Of a stretch of DNA of 43,849 nucleotides, positions 8,362-15,399 are shown piece by piece. How positions within the stretch are numbered: the first letter of the stretch is position 1; every line of letters starts with the position of its first letter. The notes beneath the pieces were generated by a model that was not told the origin of the DNA, searched no databases, and saw only the letters and a list, made by a program, of their open reading frames with translations. The position numbers and the translations under genes are program-made. Origin of the DNA: Cyanobium sp. N5-Cardenillas (GTDB taxonomy: Bacteria > Cyanobacteriota > Cyanobacteriia > PCC-6307 > Cyanobiaceae); contig NZ_JAGQBG010000001.1 of the NCBI RefSeq assembly GCF_024345515.1, positions 1-43,849 of the forward strand. Direction: 5' to 3'.

Positions 8362-8374
8362 CCGTAATGTACGG
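8362..8374. promoter_or_regulatory. Dyad CCGTA-N3-TACGG in divergent promoter
   Basis: Perfect 5-3-5 dyad in the 55-bp gap between the DUF2499-DUF3593-psaK chain and csaB. Each strand reads as a possible -10 hexamer across it (TAATGT on plus, TACATT on minus), so a protein bound here could control both directions. Observation only; no regulator is recognised. Confidence 0.35.
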
Positions 8375-8397
8375 AGCCGGAACCACCGCTGCGTCGG

Positions 8398-9456
8398 ATG
8401 CGAGCTCTGATCTGCGGCTACTACGGGGAACACAACCTGGGCGATGACGCCCTGCTGGAGGTGCTGCTCGGCCAGCTCCCCGCTGGCTGCCAGCCGGTGG
8501 TGACCGCCCACGATCAGGAGCAGGTGCGCGCCCGCTTCGGCGTGGAGACCACCGACCGTCGCCGGCTGGGGTCGGTGCTGGCGGCGCTGGGCCACTGCCA
8601 AGGTCTGGTGCTGGGGGGCGGCAGCCTGCTTCAGGACGCCACGAGTTTCCGCAGCCTGCTCTACTACGGCGCCCTGATGCTGGCCGCCCGTGCCCGCGGC
8701 CTGCCCGTGCTGCTCTGGGGGCAAGGCCTGGGACCGCTGCGTCGCCGTCGCAGTCGTCTGTTGGCGCGACTGCTGCTGAGCCAGGCCAACGGCATCAGCT
8801 GGCGCGACCAGGCCTCCGCCCGGCTTGCCGCCGGCTGGGGGATCGTCGCCAGACAGGGCAGTGATCCCGTCTGGGCACTGCCGCCGCAGGAGTGGCAAGG
8901 CCAGGGCGGCCCGATCATCCTCTGCTGGCGGCCCGTTGCCAGTCTCGACGATCGTGGCTGGCGCTTGCTGCTGGAGGCCATCGACGCCGTGGCCGAGCGC
9001 CGCGACCGGCCGCTGCATTGGTTGCCCTTCCACCGGGACCAGGACAGCGATCTGTTTGCAGAACTCGACCGGCGCGGCCTGCTCAGCGCTTCCCTGCGAC
9101 GCCGCAGCCTGGTGGTGCAGGCCAGCACCCCGGAGCAGGCGACGCAGCAGTTCCAGGCGGCTTCGCTGGTGGTGGCGATGCGCCTGCACGGCCTCATCCT
9201 GGCGGCCCTGGCTGGCAGCCCATGCGCTGCCCTCAGCTACGACCCGAAGGTGACCGCCGCCGCTGAGTCCCTCGGCTGCCCCTGTCTCGATCTGGGGTGT
9301 CTGCCGAACGGCGAGTCCGGCGCGGATGCTGAGGCGCTTGCGGCCAGCTGGCAGGGGCTGGTCGACCAACCTCCTGATCAGAGTCGCCGCGAGCGGCTCC
9401 GCGCCGAGACCCGCGTCCACGCCGAACTGCTGCAGCGGCTGCAGGCGATGGCCTGA
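8398..9456 (+). CDS. csaB: Polysaccharide pyruvyl transferase
   Basis: CsaB, 352 aa, adds a ketal-linked pyruvate from phosphoenolpyruvate to cell-wall polysaccharide, in other bacteria creating the ligand for SLH-domain surface proteins. The N-terminal ALICGYYGEHNLGDDALLE, the LVLGGGSLLQDATS block near residue 75 and the C-terminal VVAMRLHGLILAALAGSPCAALSYDPKV stretch are characteristic of the family. Length is usual. The ATG at 8398 lacks a clear Shine-Dalgarno. SLH-domain porins are abundant in cyanobacteria, which fits. It is convergent with the phosphoesterase gene, with 12 bp between stops. Confidence 0.92.
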   Translation: MRALICGYYGEHNLGDDALLEVLLGQLPAGCQPVVTAHDQEQVRARFGVETTDRRRLGSVLAALGHCQGLVLGGGSLLQDATSFRSLLYYGALMLAARARGLPVLLWGQGLGPLRRRRSRLLARLLLSQANGISWRDQASARLAAGWGIVARQGSDPVWALPPQEWQGQGGPIILCWRPVASLDDRGWRLLLEAIDAVAERRDRPLHWLPFHRDQDSDLFAELDRRGLLSASLRRRSLVVQASTPEQATQQFQAASLVVAMRLHGLILAALAGSPCAALSYDPKVTAAAESLGCPCLDLGCLPNGESGADAEALAASWQGLVDQPPDQSRRERLRAETRVHAELLQRLQAMA

Positions 9457-9468
9457 GCAGCGCCGGGG

Positions 9469-10350
9469 CTAGATCAGGACACCGTTTCGGTTGAGCCTGG
9501 CCCTGTCAAGACGCTGGCCTTTGCTGCTCCACGCCTCGATCGTCAGGCTCTCGAGGTCGGCATGAAGCGAGGCGAACCCATAGGTGCTCACCGCCTTGGC
9601 GCTGTTGGGGCCGGGGACGACCGGTCTGAGGGCGGCCCCCCCATTGCCGACGGTGAGGTAGGTGGTGCCATTGATCGGGACGCTGCGCTCATAGTTGTGA
9701 TCGTGGCCGTTGATGTAGAGCTGCACGCCATGGCGGCGCAGCAGCGGGGTGAGACGGTCGATCGCCTCCCGATCGTCGCCGTACAGGCCTGATGAATAGA
9801 TGGGATGGTGGCCTACCAGCACCTTCCAGGGCGCACGGCTGGCAGCAAGGGAGGACTTCAGCCAGGTCATCTGCTCAGGCCAGTCGGCATTGCTGTCGTG
9901 CATGAAGAACTCCACAGGTCCCCGCCGCAGGGTGTACCAACGCCCCTTCATGCCGAAGCCCGGGTAGGCGATCTGGCCGGCACCGTTTCTGGTGCGGATG
10001 TCGTGGTTGCCGAGCACGGCGTGAAACGGGACACCGGCCTTGAGCAGCTCTCTGTAGGGCCTTTCGAACTTGGCGACCACCTCACGCATGTTGCCGTTGT
10101 CATAGATGTTGTCCCCTGCCATGACGACAAGATCCACAGGATCGCGGCGATGCAGGGCCGCCATGGCACTGCCGTTGGCGAGTTGGTGGCGGTCGCCGCT
10201 GCCGCTGTCGGCCGTCGCCAGCCAGTGCAGCCGATCTGCACGGGCGTCGTTTCCCGCCAGGACCCGGCGGTTGCCGGCGAGCAAGGCTGTGGCCGAGCCC
10301 AGGGCAAGATGCAGCAGGCGGCGGCGGCTGAAGGTCATCGGAGGGGGCAA
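9469..10350 (-). CDS. Tat-exported metallophosphoesterase (purple acid phosphatase-like)
   Basis: 293 aa. The N-terminus MPPPMTFSRRRLLHLALGSATALLAG is a twin-arginine signal, so the enzyme is probably periplasmic. Calcineurin-like phosphoesterase motifs follow in order: ATADSGSGD (replacing the usual GDxG), MAGDNIYDNG, LGNHDIRT, VLVGHHPIYSSG and INGHDHNYER. This order, with a Tyr in GDNIY, matches purple/tartrate-resistant acid phosphatases with a dinuclear metal centre. It likely releases phosphate from organic esters; the substrate is unknown. It follows the peroxiredoxin gene by 24 bp on the same strand. No Pho box is apparent nearby. Confidence 0.86.
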   Translation of the reverse strand: MPPPMTFSRRRLLHLALGSATALLAGNRRVLAGNDARADRLHWLATADSGSGDRHQLANGSAMAALHRRDPVDLVVMAGDNIYDNGNMREVVAKFERPYRELLKAGVPFHAVLGNHDIRTRNGAGQIAYPGFGMKGRWYTLRRGPVEFFMHDSNADWPEQMTWLKSSLAASRAPWKVLVGHHPIYSSGLYGDDREAIDRLTPLLRRHGVQLYINGHDHNYERSVPINGTTYLTVGNGGAALRPVVPGPNSAKAVSTYGFASLHADLESLTIEAWSSKGQRLDRARLNRNGVLI

Positions 10351-10374
10351 CGGGGGGATTCGGTCGGCGGAAGG

Positions 10375-10962
10375 TCAGGCAGCGATCGTGGCATCGCTGC
10401 TGTTCTGTATCCGTTGCAGTTCTGTCAGCACCTCCTGGGCATGACCGGCGGGCCGTACGGCCGTCCAGAGGCTGCGCAGCACGCCATCCGGGTCGATCAG
10501 GAAGGTGTGACGGGCTGAGAAGGGGGGCAGCCAGGATCCGTAGCGACGGCTGACGAGCCCGCCGGGATCCGAGAGCAGCGGATAGGCCAGGCCCTCGCTG
10601 CCGCAGAAGGAGAGGTGGGCCTCGGCGTCATCGGCACTGACGCCCACCACCTCGGCATTGAGGGAGTGGAAACTGGCCAGCTCACGCTGAAAGCCCCGGG
10701 CCTCCAGGGTGCAGCCGCTGGTGAAATCCTTGGGATAGAAGTAGAGGGTAAGCCAGCGGCCTCGGAACGCTTCGCCGCCCAGGTGGGCCTCCCTCACCCT
10801 CCCGTCGGCCCCAGGGGCCACGCCGTCGAGATCGAAGACAGGGGCTGGCTGGCCGATCTCCGGCAGGGTGCCACCCATGGCCCCAGCTCGCTCTGGACGG
10901 ACCAGAAGGCCGAATCCGGCCAGGACGACGGCGCCCAGAAACTTGCGACGCTCCAAGAGCAT
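10375..10962 (-). CDS. Exported peroxiredoxin (PrxQ/Bcp type)
   Basis: 195 aa thiol peroxidase. The N-terminus MLLERRKFLGAVVLAGFGLLV looks like a twin-arginine signal (RRKFLG), so the protein probably acts in periplasm or thylakoid lumen. The AhpC/TSA fold follows: IGQPAPVFDLDGVAP, LYFYPKDFTSGCTLEA with the peroxidatic Cys, SADDAEAHLSFCGSEGLAYPLLSDPGG and RHTFLIDPDGVLRSLW. The usual PrxQ resolving Cys five residues after the first is absent (CTLEARGFQ); another Cys occurs in SFCGSE. It lies 61 bp after rpmB and 24 bp before the phosphoesterase, so the latter two are probably cotranscribed. Confidence 0.87.
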   Translation of the reverse strand: MLLERRKFLGAVVLAGFGLLVRPERAGAMGGTLPEIGQPAPVFDLDGVAPGADGRVREAHLGGEAFRGRWLTLYFYPKDFTSGCTLEARGFQRELASFHSLNAEVVGVSADDAEAHLSFCGSEGLAYPLLSDPGGLVSRRYGSWLPPFSARHTFLIDPDGVLRSLWTAVRPAGHAQEVLTELQRIQNSSDATIAA

Positions 10963-11023
10963 GGTCTCAACAGGGGTCGAGCCTAGCGATCCTGCTCACC
11001 AGGCCAGGAGCGGCAACGATGGC

Positions 11024-11260
11024 TCAGATCTTGGCCAGGTTGACGCCCAGCTCCTTGGCGTAGGCACCGAGGCCCTTTTTCTGGATGGTTTTCAGGGCCT
11101 TGGTGGACACCCGCAGCTTGATGAAACGCTTGCCCTCGGCCCACCACAGGCGACGCTCCTGCAGGTTCACCTGCTGCAGCTTCTTGGTGCGCACGTGGGA
11201 ATGGCTGACGGCCATGCCGTTGTTGGCGCGCTTGCCGGTGAGCTGACAGACCCGGGACAT
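11024..11260 (-). CDS. rpmB: 50S ribosomal protein L28
   Basis: bL28, 78 aa, a small basic protein of the large ribosomal subunit. It begins [27 protein letters not shown] and contains [24 protein letters not shown], which is diagnostic. Length is normal. It starts at ATG 11260 and precedes the peroxiredoxin gene on the same strand; the promoter is presumably in the short gap between it and the hairpin at 11319-11342. Confidence 0.97.
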   Translation of the reverse strand: MSRVCQLTGKRANNGMAVSHSHVRTKKLQQVNLQERRLWWAEGKRFIKLRVSTKALKTIQKKGLGAYAKELGVNLAKI

Positions 11261-11310
11261 GACGTTGTGACGACGGTGAACAATGCAGGCCTGAGCCAGC
11301 CTGAGAGTTT

Positions 11311-11342
11311 AACAAATGGGGCCCGGCGGCAGCGGCCGGCCC
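11311..11342 (-). terminator. Candidate terminator after the ABC importer operon
   Basis: Read on the minus strand directly after the ATPase stop codon, GGGCCGGC pairs with GCCGGGCCC (8 bp with one bulged G) around a short loop and is followed by the T-rich ATTTGTT. It abuts the stop codon and separates the operon from rpmB. The T tract is imperfect, so termination strength is uncertain. Confidence 0.5.
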
Positions 11343-11343
11343 A

Positions 11344-12339
11344 TCAAGGGGGGAGCCTGGCGCCGCTGTCTGGATCGAACCAGAGCTCGTGCTGCCGCTG
11401 CCAGCTCAGGCGCGGTTCCGGGGGTGGCGGCGCCTCCGGGCCGGTGAGCACCCGCACGGCGCCCCAATGGGTCTGGAGCCAGAGAAGTTGCTGGTGGCCC
11501 CACCACTCCCGGCGCAGCAACCGGGCCGCGACGGTACCGTCGCCCCCCAGGTGAATGTGCTCGGGCCGCAGGCCGAGCTGACGCCCGGGCTCGACCGCCA
11601 GCAGGTTGATCGCCGGCCGCCCCAGAAAGGAGGCGACGAATCGGTTGGCGGGGTTGGTGTAGAGCTCCCTGGGGCTGCCCACCTGCTGCAGCCGGCCAGC
11701 TTCAAGCAGGGCGATGCGGTCGGCCATGCCCACGGCCTCCTGCTGGTCATGGGTGACATAAATCACCGGCTGCTCGCGGCCACACAGGAGCCGGCGCAGT
11801 TCCGGCCGCAGGTCCTCCCGCAGCTGGGCATCGAGATTGCTCATCGGCTCATCGAGCAGCACGATCCGCGGATGGCGCAGCAACGCCCGGGCCAGGGCCA
11901 CCCGCTGGCGCTGGCCGCCGGAGAGCTGGGCGGGTCGGCGCTGGCGCAGCTCGCCCAGCTGGAGCAGCTCGAGGGTGGCGTCGATGCGCTGCTGGCGCTC
12001 GCGGGGGGGCAGGCCACGCACCTTCAGACCCAGGTCCAGGTTGCCCTCCACGCTCAGGTGGGGGTACAGGGCGTAGCTCTGAAAGACCATCGCCACCTGC
12101 CGTTCACCCGGGCTTCGGCCGGTGAGATCCACGCCATCCAGCAGCACCTGTCCCCCGCTGGCCGGATCGAGCCCCGCCACCAGGCGCAGGGTGGTGGATT
12201 TGCCGCAGCCGCTGGGTCCGAGCAGGGCGACACACTCGCCCGGGGCGACCTGCAGATCGAGGCCATCCAGCAGGCGCCGATCCCCCACCTTCCGGCACAG
12301 CTGCCGCAGTTCCAGACCGGCAGCGGAGCTGGTGCTCAT
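11344..12339 (-). CDS. Sugar/compatible-solute ABC transporter, ATP-binding protein (UgpC/MalK/GgtA type)
   Basis: 331 aa cytoplasmic ATPase. Walker [10 protein letters not shown] (~38-46), Q-loop MVFQSYALYPHL, signature LSGGQRQRVALARAL (~137), Walker B IVLLDEPMSNLDAQLR and the H-loop VTHDQQEAVGMADRI are all intact, and a C-terminal OB-fold (TOBE) domain follows (~235-331), typical of CUT1-family MalK/UgpC proteins. ATG at 12339 overlaps the permease stop by 4 bp. Last gene of the importer operon; a hairpin lies just after its stop. In cyanobacteria the glucosylglycerol/sucrose/trehalose importer GgtA is the closest known role, but the solute cannot be read from the ATPase. Confidence 0.9.
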   Translation of the reverse strand: MSTSSAAGLELRQLCRKVGDRRLLDGLDLQVAPGECVALLGPSGCGKSTTLRLVAGLDPASGGQVLLDGVDLTGRSPGERQVAMVFQSYALYPHLSVEGNLDLGLKVRGLPPRERQQRIDATLELLQLGELRQRRPAQLSGGQRQRVALARALLRHPRIVLLDEPMSNLDAQLREDLRPELRRLLCGREQPVIYVTHDQQEAVGMADRIALLEAGRLQQVGSPRELYTNPANRFVASFLGRPAINLLAVEPGRQLGLRPEHIHLGGDGTVAARLLRREWWGHQQLLWLQTHWGAVRVLTGPEAPPPPEPRLSWQRQHELWFDPDSGARLPP

Positions 12340-13130
12340 CCCTTCACCGCCCCGCGGGTCAGTCCAGAAACGATCGACCGCTGGGCCAGCAGCACCAGCA
12401 GCAGCAGGGGCAGGCTGCCCAGCACGGTGGCAGCGGCGAAGGCCCCGTAGGGGATGGTGAACACCGAGCCGCCCCCGATCCGGGCGATGGCGATCGGCAG
12501 GGTGAGCAGATCGCTGCGGCTGATCCAGGTGAGGGCGATGGCGTACTCGTTCCAGCTGGCCAGGAACACCAGGATGGCCGTGCTGGCCAAGGCCGGCCCC
12601 AGCAGGGGCAGAAGCACGAATCGGAGCCGCTGCCCCAACCCCAGCCCCTCGAGTCGCGCCGCATCCTCCAGCTCCCCGGGAAGGTCGGCAAAGGCGGCCC
12701 GCAGCAGCAGCACCGCCAGGGGCAGGGAGAGGGCGGCGTACGGCAGGCTGAGGGCGAGCAGGTTGTTGGCCAGGCCGAAGTTTCGGGCGATCTCCAGCAG
12801 CGCCAGGAACAGCAGCACGGTGGGGAACATGGCCGCCGCCACCAGGGCCAGTCCCACCCCCCAGCGGATCGGGCCGCGCAGCGTCTGCAGGCCGTAGGCG
12901 CAGGGCACCGCCAGCAGCAGGGTGAGCAGGGTGGTGGCCAGACCTACCAGGGTGCTGTTGGCCAGGTACTGCCAGAAGGGGGGATCTCCGGAGAGCACCA
13001 GCTGGTAGTTGGCCAGGGTCCAGGGGTTGCCTTCGGGCAGTGGCGCCACCAGGGCCTCCGGGCGCAGCAGGGAGGTGCGCAGCTGCCACAGCAGGGGCCC
13101 CAGGCTCCAGAGCAGCGCGAGCAGCCTCAT
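12336..13130 (-). CDS. Sugar ABC transporter permease (UgpE/MalG/GgtD type)
   Basis: 264-aa inner-membrane permease of the CUT1 family with about six hydrophobic segments. The EAA loop that contacts the ATPase is present as ELEDAARLEGLGLGQRLRFVLLPLLGP (split here: ELEDAARLEG and LGQRLRFVLLPLL, ~150-175). The C-terminus SGLTRGAVKG is the usual MalG-type ending. Start and stop overlap the neighbouring genes by 4 bp. It pairs with the preceding MalF-type permease to form the channel. Confidence 0.9.
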   Translation of the reverse strand: MRLLALLWSLGPLLWQLRTSLLRPEALVAPLPEGNPWTLANYQLVLSGDPPFWQYLANSTLVGLATTLLTLLLAVPCAYGLQTLRGPIRWGVGLALVAAAMFPTVLLFLALLEIARNFGLANNLLALSLPYAALSLPLAVLLLRAAFADLPGELEDAARLEGLGLGQRLRFVLLPLLGPALASTAILVFLASWNEYAIALTWISRSDLLTLPIAIARIGGGSVFTIPYGAFAAATVLGSLPLLLLVLLAQRSIVSGLTRGAVKG

Positions 13131-14014
13131 GCCGCCCGCTCCGTGGTGCGCGCCAGGCCGTGGCGCCGCAGCAGCAGCCAGCCGCCGCCCAACGACACCA
13201 GCAGCAGCAGGAAGGTGGCCAGCATCACGGTGCTGGCGTAGCCGAAGTCGAGGAACCGCATGGCGTTGAGGTAGGCATAGAGGGCCAGGCTCTCGGTGCT
13301 GCCGGCCGGCCCGCCGCCGGTGAGCACCTGGATGAGGTCAAACACGCCCAAGGCCTGGGCGAGCCGGAACAGCACGGCCAGGGAGATGTACGGCACCAGC
13401 AGGGGAAGGGTGAGGCGGCGCAGGATCTGGAGGCGGCTGGCCCCCTCCAGGCGCAGGGCCTCCTCCAGGTCCAGCGGAATCGTTTGCAGTCCTGCCAGCA
13501 GCAGCAGGGCCACGAACGGCATGGTCTTCCAGACATCCGCCAGCACCACAAAGAACCAGGTGGTGGCCGGGGTGGAGAGGAAGCCGTAGCTGCTGCCGCC
13601 CAGGGAGCGGATGGCGGCGTTGAGCGGCCCGTGGGGATCGTTGAGGATCCAGCGCCAGCCCAGGGCCATCACCGTGGTGGGCAGGGCCCAGGGCAGCAGG
13701 GTCAGGGCCCGCAGGGGCCCCCGGCCCCGCAGGGGGCGGTGCAGCAGCAGGGCCAGGGCCAGGCCCCCCACCAGTTCCAGGGCCACTGAGCAGAGGGCGA
13801 ATCGCAGGGTCTGGCCCGCATCCGTCCAGAAACGGGCGTCGTCAAGCAGCCGCCCCCAGTTGGCGCCTCCATTCGGGACGGGCACCAGCCCGGTGAGCAC
13901 CGAGCTGGCATGCAGGCTCAGCCAGCCGTAGCGCAGCAGGGGGTAGACGAACACCGCCGCCAGCAGCAGCAGGGCCGGCAGCATCAACACCAGGGCGACC
14001 GTGCGGCTTTTCAT
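13127..14014 (-). CDS. Sugar ABC transporter permease (UgpA/MalF/GgtC type)
   Basis: 295-aa membrane permease with six predicted helices, starting MKSRTVALVLMLPALLLLAAVFVYPLL. The EAA loop reads LDLEEALRLEGASRLQILRR (~185-205), followed by a Leu-rich helix. The ATG at 14014 overlaps the solute-binding protein stop by 4 bp, and its own stop overlaps the second permease by 4 bp, so subunits are probably made in a fixed ratio. Together with the second permease it forms the heterodimeric membrane domain. Confidence 0.9.
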   Translation of the reverse strand: MKSRTVALVLMLPALLLLAAVFVYPLLRYGWLSLHASSVLTGLVPVPNGGANWGRLLDDARFWTDAGQTLRFALCSVALELVGGLALALLLHRPLRGRGPLRALTLLPWALPTTVMALGWRWILNDPHGPLNAAIRSLGGSSYGFLSTPATTWFFVVLADVWKTMPFVALLLLAGLQTIPLDLEEALRLEGASRLQILRRLTLPLLVPYISLAVLFRLAQALGVFDLIQVLTGGGPAGSTESLALYAYLNAMRFLDFGYASTVMLATFLLLLVSLGGGWLLLRRHGLARTTERAA

Positions 14015-15336
14015 GGGCCTGCCGGTCCGCTCCCCGACGGCCCGGCCAGTGAGCGCAGCACCTGCAGGCTCTGGCGCTGGGCGGTGGCCATCGTCTGCTC
14101 GGCTCCCCCCTGGCCGGTGAGCATGCCGTTGACCTGACGGGCCAGCAGGTCGCTGAGCTGGGCGTAGGCCGGCGTGGGCGGCCGCAGCTGGGGATGCTGC
14201 AGAGCCTGCCGCTGCACTGCCAGCAACGGGGCGCCGCTCTGCAGGTCCTGGTCGTCGTAGAGCGCGCTCCAGGTGGGGGCGTAGCCCTGCTCAAGGGCGA
14301 GCTGGCGCTGCACCACCGGGCCGGTGAGCCAGCGGATCACCGCCACCGCCTCCTCGGGATGGGGGCTGCCCTTGATCAGGGACAGGCCCCAGGTGCCCAG
14401 GGTGCCCCCTCCCTGCTCCCCCGGGGCGCCCACCATCGCGGTGACGCCCACCTTGCCCTGCACCGGCCCCTCCCCCTTCTCAATTTCCCGCCAGGCGTAG
14501 GGCCAGTTGCGCAGGAAGGCGGCCTCACCGGCGGCAAAGGACTGCAGGGCATCGTTCTCGGCGTAATTGGCCACGGCCCTCGGGCTCACCCCATCGCGCA
14601 GCAGGCCATCGAGCCAGGCGGCCGCCGCCACCGCCTGCGGACTGTCCAGCTGTGTGCGTGCGGTGGCGGCATCCCACCAGCGGGCGCCGAAGCCCTGCAG
14701 CACCTCCACCATCACGCAGCTCAGCCCCTCGTACTGGCGGCCCTGCCAGAGGTAACCCCAGCGCACTCTGCCGCGGCGCTGCAGGTCGCGGGAGATGGCC
14801 ACCAGCTCCGAGGTGTCCCTGGGCGGGCGTGGCATCAGATCGGTGCGCCAGTAGAGCAGGCCCGTGTCGCCCGTGAGGGGCAGCCGCCAGAGGTGGTTGC
14901 CCAGGCTGTTGCCAAGGCGGGCACCGGGCTCCATGGCCGCCAGCACCTCCGGGCCGAACCAGCGCTCCAACGGCAGGAACCAGCCGGCGGCCACGTACTT
15001 CGGCAGCCAGCTGACATCCACCAGCAGCAGATCGAAGGGGGCCTCCCCCAGCAGCAGGCTGCTGATGGCGAGGTCGGAGATGGTCTCGGTGTCCAGGGGG
15101 CCGCGGATCACCTCCACCGCCACCCCGGAGCCGCTGGCGTTGAAGCGTGCCACCGGCCCTGCCACCGCATCGGCGAGGGGGGCGGGCATCAGCACCCGGA
15201 TCGGCACCGGCTCCGCCGCGACCGCCTGCAACGCCTTCTGGCCGCTGGCGGAGAGCAGCACCAGCAGCAGCACCGCCAGCAGACCCACAACGGCGGGCTG
15301 CCGCCGCAGGCTGGAGAAGGGGGGGCGGGCCGCCAT
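14011..15336 (-). CDS. Extracellular solute-binding protein, family 1 (GgtB/MalE-like)
   Basis: 441 aa. The N-terminal hydrophobic segment VVGLLAVLLLVLLSASG (~16-33) is a signal peptide or anchor; a signal peptidase I site near AVAAEP (~41) is possible, and there is no lipobox Cys. The family-1 binding-protein fold follows, with PFDLLLVDVSWLPKYVAAGW, LPLTGDTGLLYWRTDL and AAFLRNWPYAW. These blocks resemble cyanobacterial glucosylglycerol/sucrose/trehalose-binding GgtB-type proteins. First gene of the operon; upstream is a short gap with a ten-base C/G homopolymer (15377-15386), so its promoter is there or inside the end of htpG. Substrate inferred, not shown. Confidence 0.88.
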   Translation of the reverse strand: MAARPPFSSLRRQPAVVGLLAVLLLVLLSASGQKALQAVAAEPVPIRVLMPAPLADAVAGPVARFNASGSGVAVEVIRGPLDTETISDLAISSLLLGEAPFDLLLVDVSWLPKYVAAGWFLPLERWFGPEVLAAMEPGARLGNSLGNHLWRLPLTGDTGLLYWRTDLMPRPPRDTSELVAISRDLQRRGRVRWGYLWQGRQYEGLSCVMVEVLQGFGARWWDAATARTQLDSPQAVAAAAWLDGLLRDGVSPRAVANYAENDALQSFAAGEAAFLRNWPYAWREIEKGEGPVQGKVGVTAMVGAPGEQGGGTLGTWGLSLIKGSPHPEEAVAVIRWLTGPVVQRQLALEQGYAPTWSALYDDQDLQSGAPLLAVQRQALQHPQLRPPTPAYAQLSDLLARQVNGMLTGQGGAEQTMATAQRQSLQVLRSLAGPSGSGPAGP

Positions 15337-15399
15337 GGGCCAAGGTTACGCGGCTCTTTGAGGACGGCTTCGTGGTCCCCCCCCCCGGGGTGGCTGGGC

